Shown: positions 57,010 through 64,000 of the stretch, one piece after another
How positions within the stretch are numbered: the first letter of the stretch is position 1
Layout: each line of letters starts with the position of its first letter
Source of the DNA: Oxalobacter paraformigenes
GTDB taxonomy: Bacteria; Pseudomonadota; Gammaproteobacteria; Burkholderiales; Burkholderiaceae_D
Assembly: GCF_000158475.2 (NCBI RefSeq)
Contig: NZ_KI392031.1
Coordinates: 317,889-381,888 of the forward strand
DNA: 64,000 nucleotides
Direction: 5' to 3'
Made by a program: the position numbers and the translations under genes
The notes under the pieces: model-generated
Seen by the model: only the letters and a program-made list of their open reading frames with translations
Database searches by the model: none
What the model was told of the DNA's origin: nothing

Positions 57010-57456
57010 TCACAGCGCCTGTTTCAGGTAAACCATATCGGTCAAGAGCACGCCTTCCTCGAAAACGGGTTCCGGATAATGGTCGGTAAAAAAACCGGCA
57101 ACCCGGTGGGAAAAAACAAAACCGCATTGTTCATAGAACCGGAGGGTTTTCGGAAAATCGCCTGTGCCGACCTGCATGACGGAAAACCGGTCGCGGTAAA
57201 CGTCCAGGACATGCCGGATCAAGGCTGTGGCGTATCCCCGGTTTCGCGCGGTTTCCTCTGTCGCCAGATTTTTCAGCTCGCACACCGTTTCGCTTTCGGC
57301 GGTCACGACGCAAACGCTTTTCAATTCGCCCGAGTCGTACAGGGCAAAAAGATCGCCGCGGTCAAGATACCGGCCGATCATGCCCTCGTCCGGGTCGGCG
57401 ATCAGGAGCAGGGGAAGAAAGCGGCGTTTGTCTTCGGCGATGCGTTCGATGCGCAT
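57010..57456 (-). CDS. GNAT family N-acetyltransferase
   Basis: A 148-residue GNAT protein. The acetyl-CoA pyrophosphate motif is visible as EETARNRGYATALIRHVL (R/QxxGxG/A type), preceded by the strand VCELKNLATEE and followed by YEQCGFVFSHRVAGFFTDHYPEP. The N-terminal segment is MRIERIAEDKRRFLPLLLIAD. The acceptor substrate is unknown. It is transcribed toward the small-gene island and apart from neighbours. Confidence 0.87.
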   Translation of the reverse strand: MRIERIAEDKRRFLPLLLIADPDEGMIGRYLDRGDLFALYDSGELKSVCVVTAESETVCELKNLATEETARNRGYATALIRHVLDVYRDRFSVMQVGTGDFPKTLRFYEQCGFVFSHRVAGFFTDHYPEPVFEEGVLLTDMVYLKQAL

Positions 57457-57922
57457 GGAGGTGTCGATAAGGTGCCGGGAAAAGATGCCCGGATGGTTAG
57501 AAGGTTCCGGACAGGATCATATACCGGATTTTCCTGAAAGCGAAGCCATGACGGATGGAAAAGCGGCTGGCTGACGGGATGGCGTACGCTGAAACGGGTA
57601 AAGGCCAGCGTGTATCGGGCTATTTTTCGCAAGCGCGGCTTGGGAGTCCCGGGCGTGCGGGGTTTTCCCTCTGGAGAGGCCGGGCCCGCTCACCCTTCCG
57701 GGATTTTGCCGGTTGACGCCGTTCGCAGGCTGGGAACCGGTCGGAAAAGAGGACAGGACATGGCGTGCCCGCTAAAACCGGAAAGGGGATTTCAGGGAAA
57801 CGCGTCCCAGACAGGCGATTGCCCGGGAACAAATGCGGCCGGACGCCTTTTTGCGGCGATTTTGAAACAGGGGAAAATGAAAAAACGGGACATTGTGTCC
57901 CGTTTTTTGAATGGCCGGATGC
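57457..57922. other. gene-free stretch between GNAT and the decarboxylase
   Basis: About 465 GC-rich bases. The decarboxylase terminator is at 57881-57908. No gene was recognised. Confidence 0.5.
57881..57908 (-). terminator. intrinsic terminator of the decarboxylase gene
   Basis: A 12-base stem AAAAACGGGACA/TGTCCCGTTTTT with a three-base loop is followed on the minus strand by TTTTC. It lies 15 bases after the stop codon. Confidence 0.9.
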
Positions 57923-60184
57923 CTAGACGCATTCCTTTTTGACGCAATCGACGAAATATTCCCATTTGCCGTTCTTTTCCTGCCGGATCAGGCCGTGGAC
58001 GTCGGTTTCAAATCCCGGGAAGCGGTCGTTGAAATCGCGGGCGAATTTCAGGTAATTGACGATCGTCCTGTTGAAGCGTTCGCCCGGAATCAGAAGCGGG
58101 ATGCCCGGCGGATAAGGGGTCAGCAAAATGGACGTGACGCGGCCTTCAAGTTCGTCGATCGGCACCCGCTCGATTTCGCGGTGGGCCATTTTGGCGTAGG
58201 CGTCCGACGGTTTCATGGCCGGGCTCATGTCGGAGAGATACATTTCGGTCGTCAGGCGGGCCACATCGTTTTCGCGGTAGAAATCGTGGATTTTCTGGCA
58301 AAGGTCGCGCAGGCCGAGCCGTTCATAGCGCGGATACGCGGCCGCGAATTCGGGCAGGATGCGCCAGATCGGCTGGTTCTTGTCGTAATCGTCCTTGAAT
58401 TGCTGGAGGGCGGTCACGAGCGTGTTCCAGCGGCCCTTGGTGATGCCGATGGTGAACATGATGAAAAAGCTGTACAGGCCGCATTTTTCGACGATGATGC
58501 CGTTTTCCGCCAGATACATCTTGACGATGGAAGCTGGAATGCCGGTTTTCTCGAATTCGCCGGCAAGCGACAGGCCGGGGGTGATGACCGTTGCCTTGAT
58601 CGGGTCAAGCATGTTGAACCCGGGGGCGATGTCGCCGAAACCGTGCCAGGTGTCTTCCGCTTTCAGTATCCAGTCTTCGCGCTGGCCGATGCCGTTTTCG
58701 GCAAAATCGTCCGGGCCCCAGACTTCGAACCACCAGTCCTTGCCCCATTCCTTTTCGATTTTTTTCATCGCGCGGCGGAAGTCCAGCGCTTCGAGAATGG
58801 ATTCCTCGACCAGCGCCGTGCCGCCCGGCGGTTCCATCATGGCGGCGGCCACGTCGCAGGACGCGATGATCGCGTACTGGGGCGAGGTGGACGTGTGCAT
58901 CAGGAAGGATTCGTTGAAAATGTTCTGGTCGAGTTTGACTTCTTCCGATTCCTTGACGAGGATTTGCGAAGCCTGCGACAGGCCGGCCAGCAGCTTGTGC
59001 GTGGACTGCGTGGAAAAAATCATCGATTGTCTGGCGGGCGGACTGTATTTGCCGATGGCATGCATGTCGCGGTAAAAATCGTGGAAAGCGGCGTGCGGCA
59101 GCCAGGCTTCGTCGAAGTGAAGCGTGTCGATTTCGCCGTCCAGCATGGTTTTGATTGTTTCGACGTTATAGACGATACCGTCGTAAGTCGATTGGGTGAT
59201 GGTCAGGATGCGCGGTTTTTTGTTCACCGCGTCCCGGGCGAACGGGTTGGCCTCGATTTTTTTCCGGATGTTTTCGGGCTCGAATTCCGCTTTCGGAATC
59301 GGGCCGATAATGCCGTAATGGTTGCGCGTGGGCATCAGGAAAACCGGAATGGCGCCGGTCATGATGATGGCGTGCAAAATCGACTTGTGGCAGTTGCGGT
59401 CAACGACGACGATATCGCCGCTGGCGATGGTGGAATGCCAGACGATCTTGTTGGACGTCGAGGTGCCGTTTGTGACGAAATAGCAGTGATCGGCATTGAA
59501 AATGCGGGCGGCGTTGCGTTCGCTCTGGGCGACCGGGCCGGTATGGTCCAGCAGTTGCCCCAGTTCCTCGACCGCGTTGCAGACGTCGGCCCGCAGCATG
59601 TTTTCACCGAAGAACTGGTGGAACATCTGGCCGATCGGTGATTTCAGGAAAGCGACGCCGCCGGAGTGGCCCGGACAGTGCCAGGAATAGGAGCCGTCCT
59701 GCGCGTAATGCATCAGGGCGCGGAAAAACGGCGGGGCCAGTCCGTCCAGATAGGTTTTCGCCTCGCGGATGATATGCCGCGCGACGAATTCCGGCGTGTC
59801 CTCGAACATGTGGATGAAGCCGTGCAACTCGCGCAACAGGTCGTTCGGGATATGCCGGGACGTGCGGGTTTCGCCATAAAGATAGATCGGGATGTCGGCG
59901 TTCTTGCTGCGGATTTCGGTCACGAAGGCGCGCAGGGGTTTCAGGGCCTCGTTGATTTCTTCTTCACTGCCTTCGCCGAATTCCTCGTCGTCGATGGACA
60001 AAACGAAAGCGGATGCGCGCGACTGCTGTTGCGCGAACTGCGAAAGGTCGCCATAGCTGGTGACGCCCAGGACTTCCATTCCTTCATCTTCCATCGCTTT
60101 GGCCAGCGCGCGGATACCCAGTCCGGAAGAATTCTCGGAACGGTAGTCTTCGTCGATGATGACGATAGGAAAGCGAAATTTCAT
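57923..60184 (-). CDS. Orn/Lys/Arg decarboxylase, probably arginine decarboxylase
   Basis: A PLP-dependent amino-acid decarboxylase of 753 residues. The ATG at 60184 follows GGAG by seven bases; an upstream TTG at 60196 is not supported. The N-terminal wing domain (about 1-130, FPIVIIDEDYRSENSSGLG) is the response-regulator-like domain of the large inducible decarboxylases. The PLP domain has the catalytic lysine in STHKLLAGLSQASQI, with TSTSNKIVWHSTI and HFDEAWLPHAAFHDFY before it. The size and the STHKLL motif favour AdiA-like arginine decarboxylase over lysine or ornithine forms, but the substrate is inferred. No antiporter gene is adjacent, so acid resistance cannot be assumed. A TATAAT on the minus strand (60283-60288) is a candidate -10. 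Confidence 0.92.
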   Translation of the reverse strand: MKFRFPIVIIDEDYRSENSSGLGIRALAKAMEDEGMEVLGVTSYGDLSQFAQQQSRASAFVLSIDDEEFGEGSEEEINEALKPLRAFVTEIRSKNADIPIYLYGETRTSRHIPNDLLRELHGFIHMFEDTPEFVARHIIREAKTYLDGLAPPFFRALMHYAQDGSYSWHCPGHSGGVAFLKSPIGQMFHQFFGENMLRADVCNAVEELGQLLDHTGPVAQSERNAARIFNADHCYFVTNGTSTSNKIVWHSTIASGDIVVVDRNCHKSILHAIIMTGAIPVFLMPTRNHYGIIGPIPKAEFEPENIRKKIEANPFARDAVNKKPRILTITQSTYDGIVYNVETIKTMLDGEIDTLHFDEAWLPHAAFHDFYRDMHAIGKYSPPARQSMIFSTQSTHKLLAGLSQASQILVKESEEVKLDQNIFNESFLMHTSTSPQYAIIASCDVAAAMMEPPGGTALVEESILEALDFRRAMKKIEKEWGKDWWFEVWGPDDFAENGIGQREDWILKAEDTWHGFGDIAPGFNMLDPIKATVITPGLSLAGEFEKTGIPASIVKMYLAENGIIVEKCGLYSFFIMFTIGITKGRWNTLVTALQQFKDDYDKNQPIWRILPEFAAAYPRYERLGLRDLCQKIHDFYRENDVARLTTEMYLSDMSPAMKPSDAYAKMAHREIERVPIDELEGRVTSILLTPYPPGIPLLIPGERFNRTIVNYLKFARDFNDRFPGFETDVHGLIRQEKNGKWEYFVDCVKKECV

Positions 60185-60871
60185 CGCAATCTCCAAGTGT
60201 GACGGTGGGAAAAGGCAGCGGGCATCCCCTTGTTCTGCCAGGTTTTTTCGGGGGGTCGGCCATGCCGGAAATTTTGTCCCGAATTATACGTTATCTGGAT
60301 TTTTTTGCATTTTTTATTCCCGTTTTCAGTGAAATGGCGGGCCAGCAAAACAACACCTTTCCGACAGGGACCGAAAGACCGGGGACGCCCAATGTCATGA
60401 GGATTGCCTGGAGGAAATTTTTTGTAAAAATCAATAAATTGGATAAGGGTATATGAATGGCCGGTTTGGCGTGGCCGGCTGTTTTCCCGCAAGGGATGGA
60501 CCCGGCAACACGGCGTTTTCATAAAGGAAGCCGTCCCGATACCGGTCGATACGGGAGTGCCGTTCCGCCCGCATGCCGGTTCGCCGGCAAAAGGGCGGCC
60601 GCTAAAGGAATGGCGGACTCATCATGCCGTATGCGGCGCTCCGTCTGGAAAGCGGGCAAAAATGCGGGGAACGCGTTTTATGAAGGTTTTCCGAAGCGGG
60701 CAAAACGTGATGGAGCCGGACTTTTTCCGGTAACGGAGAGAGGAAATGAGGATTTCCCGGGGGAATAAAGATAGGGGCGCAGATGAACTGCGCCCCTTGG
60801 GGAGTCGCGACACCGGAAACCGGGCGGGAGCCCCCTTTTCCGTGGCGTAAGCCACTGGAAACGGTCAGCGC
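60185..60871. other. intergenic region between decarboxylase and porin
   Basis: About 690 bases. It holds a candidate -10 for the decarboxylase and a nine-base-stem hairpin at 60774-60796. An open frame at 60457-60768 has no ribosome site and unusual composition, so it is not called. Confidence 0.45.
60774..60796 (-). terminator. hairpin downstream of the first porin gene
   Basis: GGGGCGCAG/CTGCGCCCC form a perfect nine-base stem with a five-base loop, 76 bases after the porin stop codon. The following minus-strand sequence TATCTTTATT is T-rich but not a pure run. Confidence 0.6.
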
Positions 60872-61969
60872 TCAGAACCGGTGGGTAATGCCGATCTGCA
60901 CGCCGGTGATGCTGTCTTCGTTATAGCCGCTGCCTCTGAAGAAATTGGAAATGGCTTCGTTTTCAAAGTCGGTGTAGGCCAGAATGCCATATAAAGACGT
61001 TCTCTTGGACAGGTCGTAGATGTAACCGAGGCCGTACTGCTTCAGATCGGCCGAGCTGTTGTCGGCCCAGTAATTTCCGCCATCTTCTGCCGGGACGCCG
61101 CGGACGTCTTTGAGCTTGACGTAATTGAACGACGCTTTCAGGGTGCCGGGGCCGATGACATAGTTCAGGCCGACGAGCCAGCTGTTCATGTCGGCTTTAA
61201 AGCCGTTGATCAGGGAAGAATCATCGGCGCCGCTATTTGATTCGCCGCCGTGACGCCAGCCTTTGTCTCTGGTTTTTTCGTAGGCGAGCGACAGTCTCAG
61301 CTTGCCCCAGCTGTAGGCGCCGCCCAGATTCCAGCGATACGAGTTGTTGGAGTCGTCCAGACGGCTCCAGTTGCCGAGCAAGGTGACCGGGCCGTTGTTG
61401 TACAGGATGGAACCGGCATAACCGTCGTTATCGGCGCCGGCCTGAACGAACGCGTTATTGGCGTCACTGCCCCGGGTATTCCGCCCCAGCGTGTAGGTGG
61501 CGCCGATCTGGAAGCCGGAAAGGTTCGGGCTGTCATAGCGCACCGTATTGGAAATGCGGCTTGAGCGCTGGGTCGAATACGGCATGTTGGCGATACTGTC
61601 GTTGTCGAACGGGTCGAGCGTGCGCAGGGTTTCAGTCGGCAGTTCATTGACGCGTCCCAAACGGACAGTGCCGAAGGGGCCGCTGATGCCGACATTGGCG
61701 CCCCCGTCCCAATCGACTTCACCCAGATTGGTGCCGTCGTTCAGATTGATCCGCTTTTCCAGCAGGAAGAGGGCCTTGTATCCGTTACCCAGGTCTTCAG
61801 TGCCTTTGAAACCGATACGGCTTTCGTGGTTGTTGCCCATTTCCACGTCAGAACCGGTTTCCTTGATGAAGCCGGTATCCACGAGACCGTAAATGGTCAC
61901 GTTGCTCTGGGCGTGCGCCGCACCGGCGAATGTCCCGGCAAGCGCGAGAGCGAATAAGGTTTTCTTCAT
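60872..61969 (-). CDS. Gram-negative porin, copy A
   Basis: A trimeric outer-membrane beta-barrel porin of the betaproteobacterial type. GGAG lies seven bases before the ATG at 61969; the frame is open further upstream. The 365-residue precursor has a signal peptide MKKTLFALALAGTFAGAAHA and starts the mature barrel at QSNVTIYGLVDTGFIKETGS. Typical barrel blocks are SRIGFKGTEDLGNGYKALFLLE, GTVRLGRVNELPTETLRTLDP and SSRISNTVRYDSPNLSGFQIG. It ends in GVQIGITHRF with the terminal Phe that signals outer-membrane insertion. The paralogue lies upstream in the same direction. Passage of small anions is likely from the family but not shown. Confidence 0.95.
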   Translation of the reverse strand: MKKTLFALALAGTFAGAAHAQSNVTIYGLVDTGFIKETGSDVEMGNNHESRIGFKGTEDLGNGYKALFLLEKRINLNDGTNLGEVDWDGGANVGISGPFGTVRLGRVNELPTETLRTLDPFDNDSIANMPYSTQRSSRISNTVRYDSPNLSGFQIGATYTLGRNTRGSDANNAFVQAGADNDGYAGSILYNNGPVTLLGNWSRLDDSNNSYRWNLGGAYSWGKLRLSLAYEKTRDKGWRHGGESNSGADDSSLINGFKADMNSWLVGLNYVIGPGTLKASFNYVKLKDVRGVPAEDGGNYWADNSSADLKQYGLGYIYDLSKRTSLYGILAYTDFENEAISNFFRGSGYNEDSITGVQIGITHRF

Positions 61970-62595
61970 TGTTTCTCCGAATGGATGTCTGAGAGCTGCC
62001 TGGCTGTTCATGAGCGTTTGCGGACACTTTTTGCGTGTTCGCGTCCTTGTCCGGTTCCCATGATCGGGGAGGTTTCAATGCCGTGTTTTGATAAAAAACG
62101 AATGAAGGGAACGTTGGGAGAGATGTGTTGTTTTTACGTCAGCCGCCGGGCCGCAAGAGACGATTTCCGGCAAGCGTCCCGATCAGGCGGATTCCTCCGC
62201 CGGTATGGCGGTGCGCCGGAAGGCAGGGGACGGGAGCGGTTTTTCGATGGCCGCTCTTTACGGGCCGGCCGGAAGGAGTCCTGTCACGACGGGCCGGGTT
62301 CGACCGGTTTTTGCGGATCAGACGGCGGGGTCAGGGGACGGCGCCGGCTGGTACCGGACGGGGCATAACGCTGCGTGTGCGGCGCCTGTTCTCCAGAAAG
62401 AAAAGAAGAGCGCTTGCCTGTAACGGGTTTTTCGTCCTTGCTTTGGGCCAGACGGGAGTATCGTCTGGCCGGAAAGCGAAAACCCGCGATAGCGGGTTTC
62501 CTCTCGCAAGGCGGTCTCGCGCTGTTTAAGGGAAGGCACGCCACATCGTACTGGCGTGCCTTCCGGGCGGCACGGTTGCCGGAGCCTTGTTCCGT
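61970..62595. other. intergenic region between the two porin genes with three hairpins
   Basis: About 625 bases. Three hairpins cluster at 62446-62564: GGCCAGACG/CGTCTGGCC, AAACCCGC/GCGGGTTT and GGAAGGCACGCCA/TGGCGTGCCTTCC. The rest is GC-rich, with the copy A promoter probably near its start; no gene is supported. Confidence 0.6.
62480..62499 (-). terminator. probable terminator of the second porin gene
   Basis: AAACCCGC-loop-GCGGGTTT reads as a stem with TTT then CGCTTT on the minus strand. It lies about 97 bases past the stop codon, after the stronger hairpin at 62531-62564, which begins 32 bases after the stop but has no T-run. Confidence 0.55.
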
Positions 62596-63651
62596 TCAGA
62601 ACTTGTGGTTGATGCCGATCTGGACGCCGGTCACGCCGTCTTCCTCAAAACTCCTGCCGCGGAAGAACTGGGCGACCGCTTCGTCTTCAAAATCGGAATA
62701 GGCGAGCTGGCCGTACAGCGTAGTGCGTTTGGACAGGCTGTAGAAATAGCCGGCGCTGTATTTCTTGACGTCGCCGGAATCGTGATCGTTCCAGTAGGCA
62801 AGGCCTGAATTTTTGACGTCCTTGACTTTCATCCAGTTAAATGACGCGCCGACACGGTGCGCTCCGGTTTTGTAATCCGCCGAAAGAATCCAGTTGTCCT
62901 GTGTGGAGCTGGAGGATTTCAGCTTGTTGCTGGAACTGCCCATTTTCCAGCCCTTGTCGTCGGTTCTTTCGTAGCCCAGACTGACCTTGACGGGACCGAA
63001 TTTGTAGGCGCCGCCAAGGCTCCAGACATGGGATTCGTTGGAATCGGACAGGCGGCTGTAGTTGGCGAGCAACAGCAGGGGGCCGTTGTCGTAGTTCAGG
63101 CCGACGGCAAAACCGTCGTTGTCGGCCTTGTTTTTGGTGACGTCGTCGTTGACATGCTGGGTATTCTGGCCGAGATAGTAACCGAGGGAGGCCCTGAAAC
63201 CGCCAAAGCTTGGCGAGTCGTAACGGGCGACGTTGCTGATACGGCTGGTGCGCTGGGTGCCTTTCATCATGCTGCCGACGCCTTCCTGATTGAACGGATC
63301 CAGACGCCGGAAGCTTTCGGTTTCGATTTCATTCATGCGGCCCAGACGGAGGGAACCGAAAGGCCCCTTGATGCCGACGTTGGAGGCGCCGTCCCATTCG
63401 GGGTCGCTTCCCTTGCCGTTCCACAGGTCAAGCCGCTGTTCCAGCTGGAAGGTGGCCGCGTAACCGCTGCCGAGGTCTTCGGTTCCGCGGAAACCGATAC
63501 GGCTGTCGTTCCATTCGCCCATTTGCAGATCGGAACCCGTTTCCTTGATGTAGCCGGTATCGACGACCCCGTAAATGGTCACGTTGGTCTGCGCATGCGC
63601 CATGCCGGCGAAAGCGGCCAGCAGGGAAAGGGCAAGCAATTGTTTTTTCAT
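62596..63651 (-). CDS. Gram-negative porin, copy B
   Basis: A paralogue of copy A, 351 residues. The signal peptide is MKKQLLALSLLAAFAGMAHA and the mature barrel begins QTNVTIYGVVDTGYIKETGS. Shared blocks with copy A are DSRIGFRGTEDLGSGYAATFQLE, SLRLGRMNEIETESFRRLDP and TSRISNVARYDSPSFGGF. The C-terminus is GVQIGINHKF. A GGAG ribosome site precedes the ATG. The two genes are about 625 bases apart in tandem, suggesting duplication with divergence in the extracellular loops. Confidence 0.95.
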   Translation of the reverse strand: MKKQLLALSLLAAFAGMAHAQTNVTIYGVVDTGYIKETGSDLQMGEWNDSRIGFRGTEDLGSGYAATFQLEQRLDLWNGKGSDPEWDGASNVGIKGPFGSLRLGRMNEIETESFRRLDPFNQEGVGSMMKGTQRTSRISNVARYDSPSFGGFRASLGYYLGQNTQHVNDDVTKNKADNDGFAVGLNYDNGPLLLLANYSRLSDSNESHVWSLGGAYKFGPVKVSLGYERTDDKGWKMGSSSNKLKSSSSTQDNWILSADYKTGAHRVGASFNWMKVKDVKNSGLAYWNDHDSGDVKKYSAGYFYSLSKRTTLYGQLAYSDFEDEAVAQFFRGRSFEEDGVTGVQIGINHKF

Positions 63652-64000
63652 GTGTCACTCCAGATAAAAATGAACGTTTCTGCGTTAAAGAGCTTGTTTT
63701 CTGTTTCGCTCACGTTCATCTAAACGGTTTCGTGTGACGGTTTTGTGACAATGGAAATGCCGGGTAAAAAGCCTTTTTTTCATGCGGAAAAAGGAGGGGA
63801 AGTGTGGCGGATTTGCATCGTTTGCCTTGTCGTGGTCTTGACAGGCGAGAAAGAGACGATGGACAGGCGCATCCGGGCGGAATGCGCTTTTCCGGAAAGG
63901 GACGCGCCTTCCCAATTGTGACGCCGTTTGGCATGCCGCCATTGACGAAAAACCGCCTTTCTAACTCGAAAATGGCGGCATAAGCGCTGCCGGGGGGTGC
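63652..64000. other. region upstream of porin copy B
   Basis: About 350 bases to the window edge. It should contain the copy B promoter; no confident promoter, operator or gene was found. Confidence 0.4.

Noticed and set aside
60457-60768. 103-codon plus-strand frame upstream of the decarboxylase
   Set aside because: No ribosome site and low-complexity, arginine-rich composition typical of GC-rich non-coding sequence.
1-64000. CRISPR arrays, insertion sequences and complete prophage
   Set aside because: No regular repeat-spacer pattern, no transposase core and no phage structural cluster were seen by eye.

Overview
The window looks like chromosomal DNA of a Gram-negative betaproteobacterium in the Burkholderiales, most likely Oxalobacteraceae or a close relative. 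The reasons are a split alpha/beta glycyl-tRNA synthetase next to gmhB and plsC, beta-type general porins, an H-NS protein with the short betaproteobacterial C-terminal domain, a dapC-dapD-dapE-prmB order, and a rimP-nusA-infB-rbfA-truB-typA block. The genus is an inference from family-level impressions. No rRNA operon, insertion sequence, complete prophage or CRISPR array was seen.

Layout. 1-3.4 kb: a glycine-zipper lipoprotein, a small repeat-containing tail-anchored protein, tRNA-Ser(GCU), a small helix-turn-helix regulator and an orphan Mu-type DNA-binding protein behind a long operator-like AT-rich region. 3.4-9.2 kb: a minus-strand housekeeping run (glyQ, glyS, gmhB, plsC, a YgjP-like metallopeptidase, gloA). 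9.5-14.4 kb: galU, pepN, fbp. 15-17.9 kb: an H-NS protein, a PIN-domain protein divergent from yaaA, an unknown protein and a RidA protein. 18.2-25.3 kb: a PAS-GGDEF-EAL protein and the topoisomerase IV genes parC and parE. 25.7-34.4 kb: the translation/transcription block rimP-nusA-infB-rbfA-truB-typA behind a structured leader with an intrinsic terminator. 35-38.2 kb: an HU protein, tRNA-Val(UAC), tRNA-Asp(GUC), ppiD and a thioesterase.

38.2-47.1 kb: a DUF4870-like membrane protein, a methyltransferase, a CBS protein, two tandem paralogous PAS-GGDEF-EAL proteins, gloB, rnhA and a small secreted protein. 47.7-54.1 kb: a minus-strand run dapC-dapD-dapE-prmB-ABC-F ATPase. 54.1-57.5 kb: an accessory island of small genes that includes an overlapping pair resembling baseplate genes of contractile injection systems, flanked by two related single-helix small proteins, then a GNAT acetyltransferase. 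57.9-63.7 kb: an inducible-type arginine/lysine/ornithine decarboxylase and two related porins.

The most interesting parts are the orphan baseplate-like pair with its small membrane-protein neighbours, the three GGDEF-EAL proteins whose catalytic motifs have decayed in different domains, the structured rimP-nusA leader, and the clustered repeats upstream of the Mu-type DNA-binding protein. Gene-free stretches over 300 bases are listed as separate entries. All start choices, hairpins and promoter matches were read by eye, with no database search.
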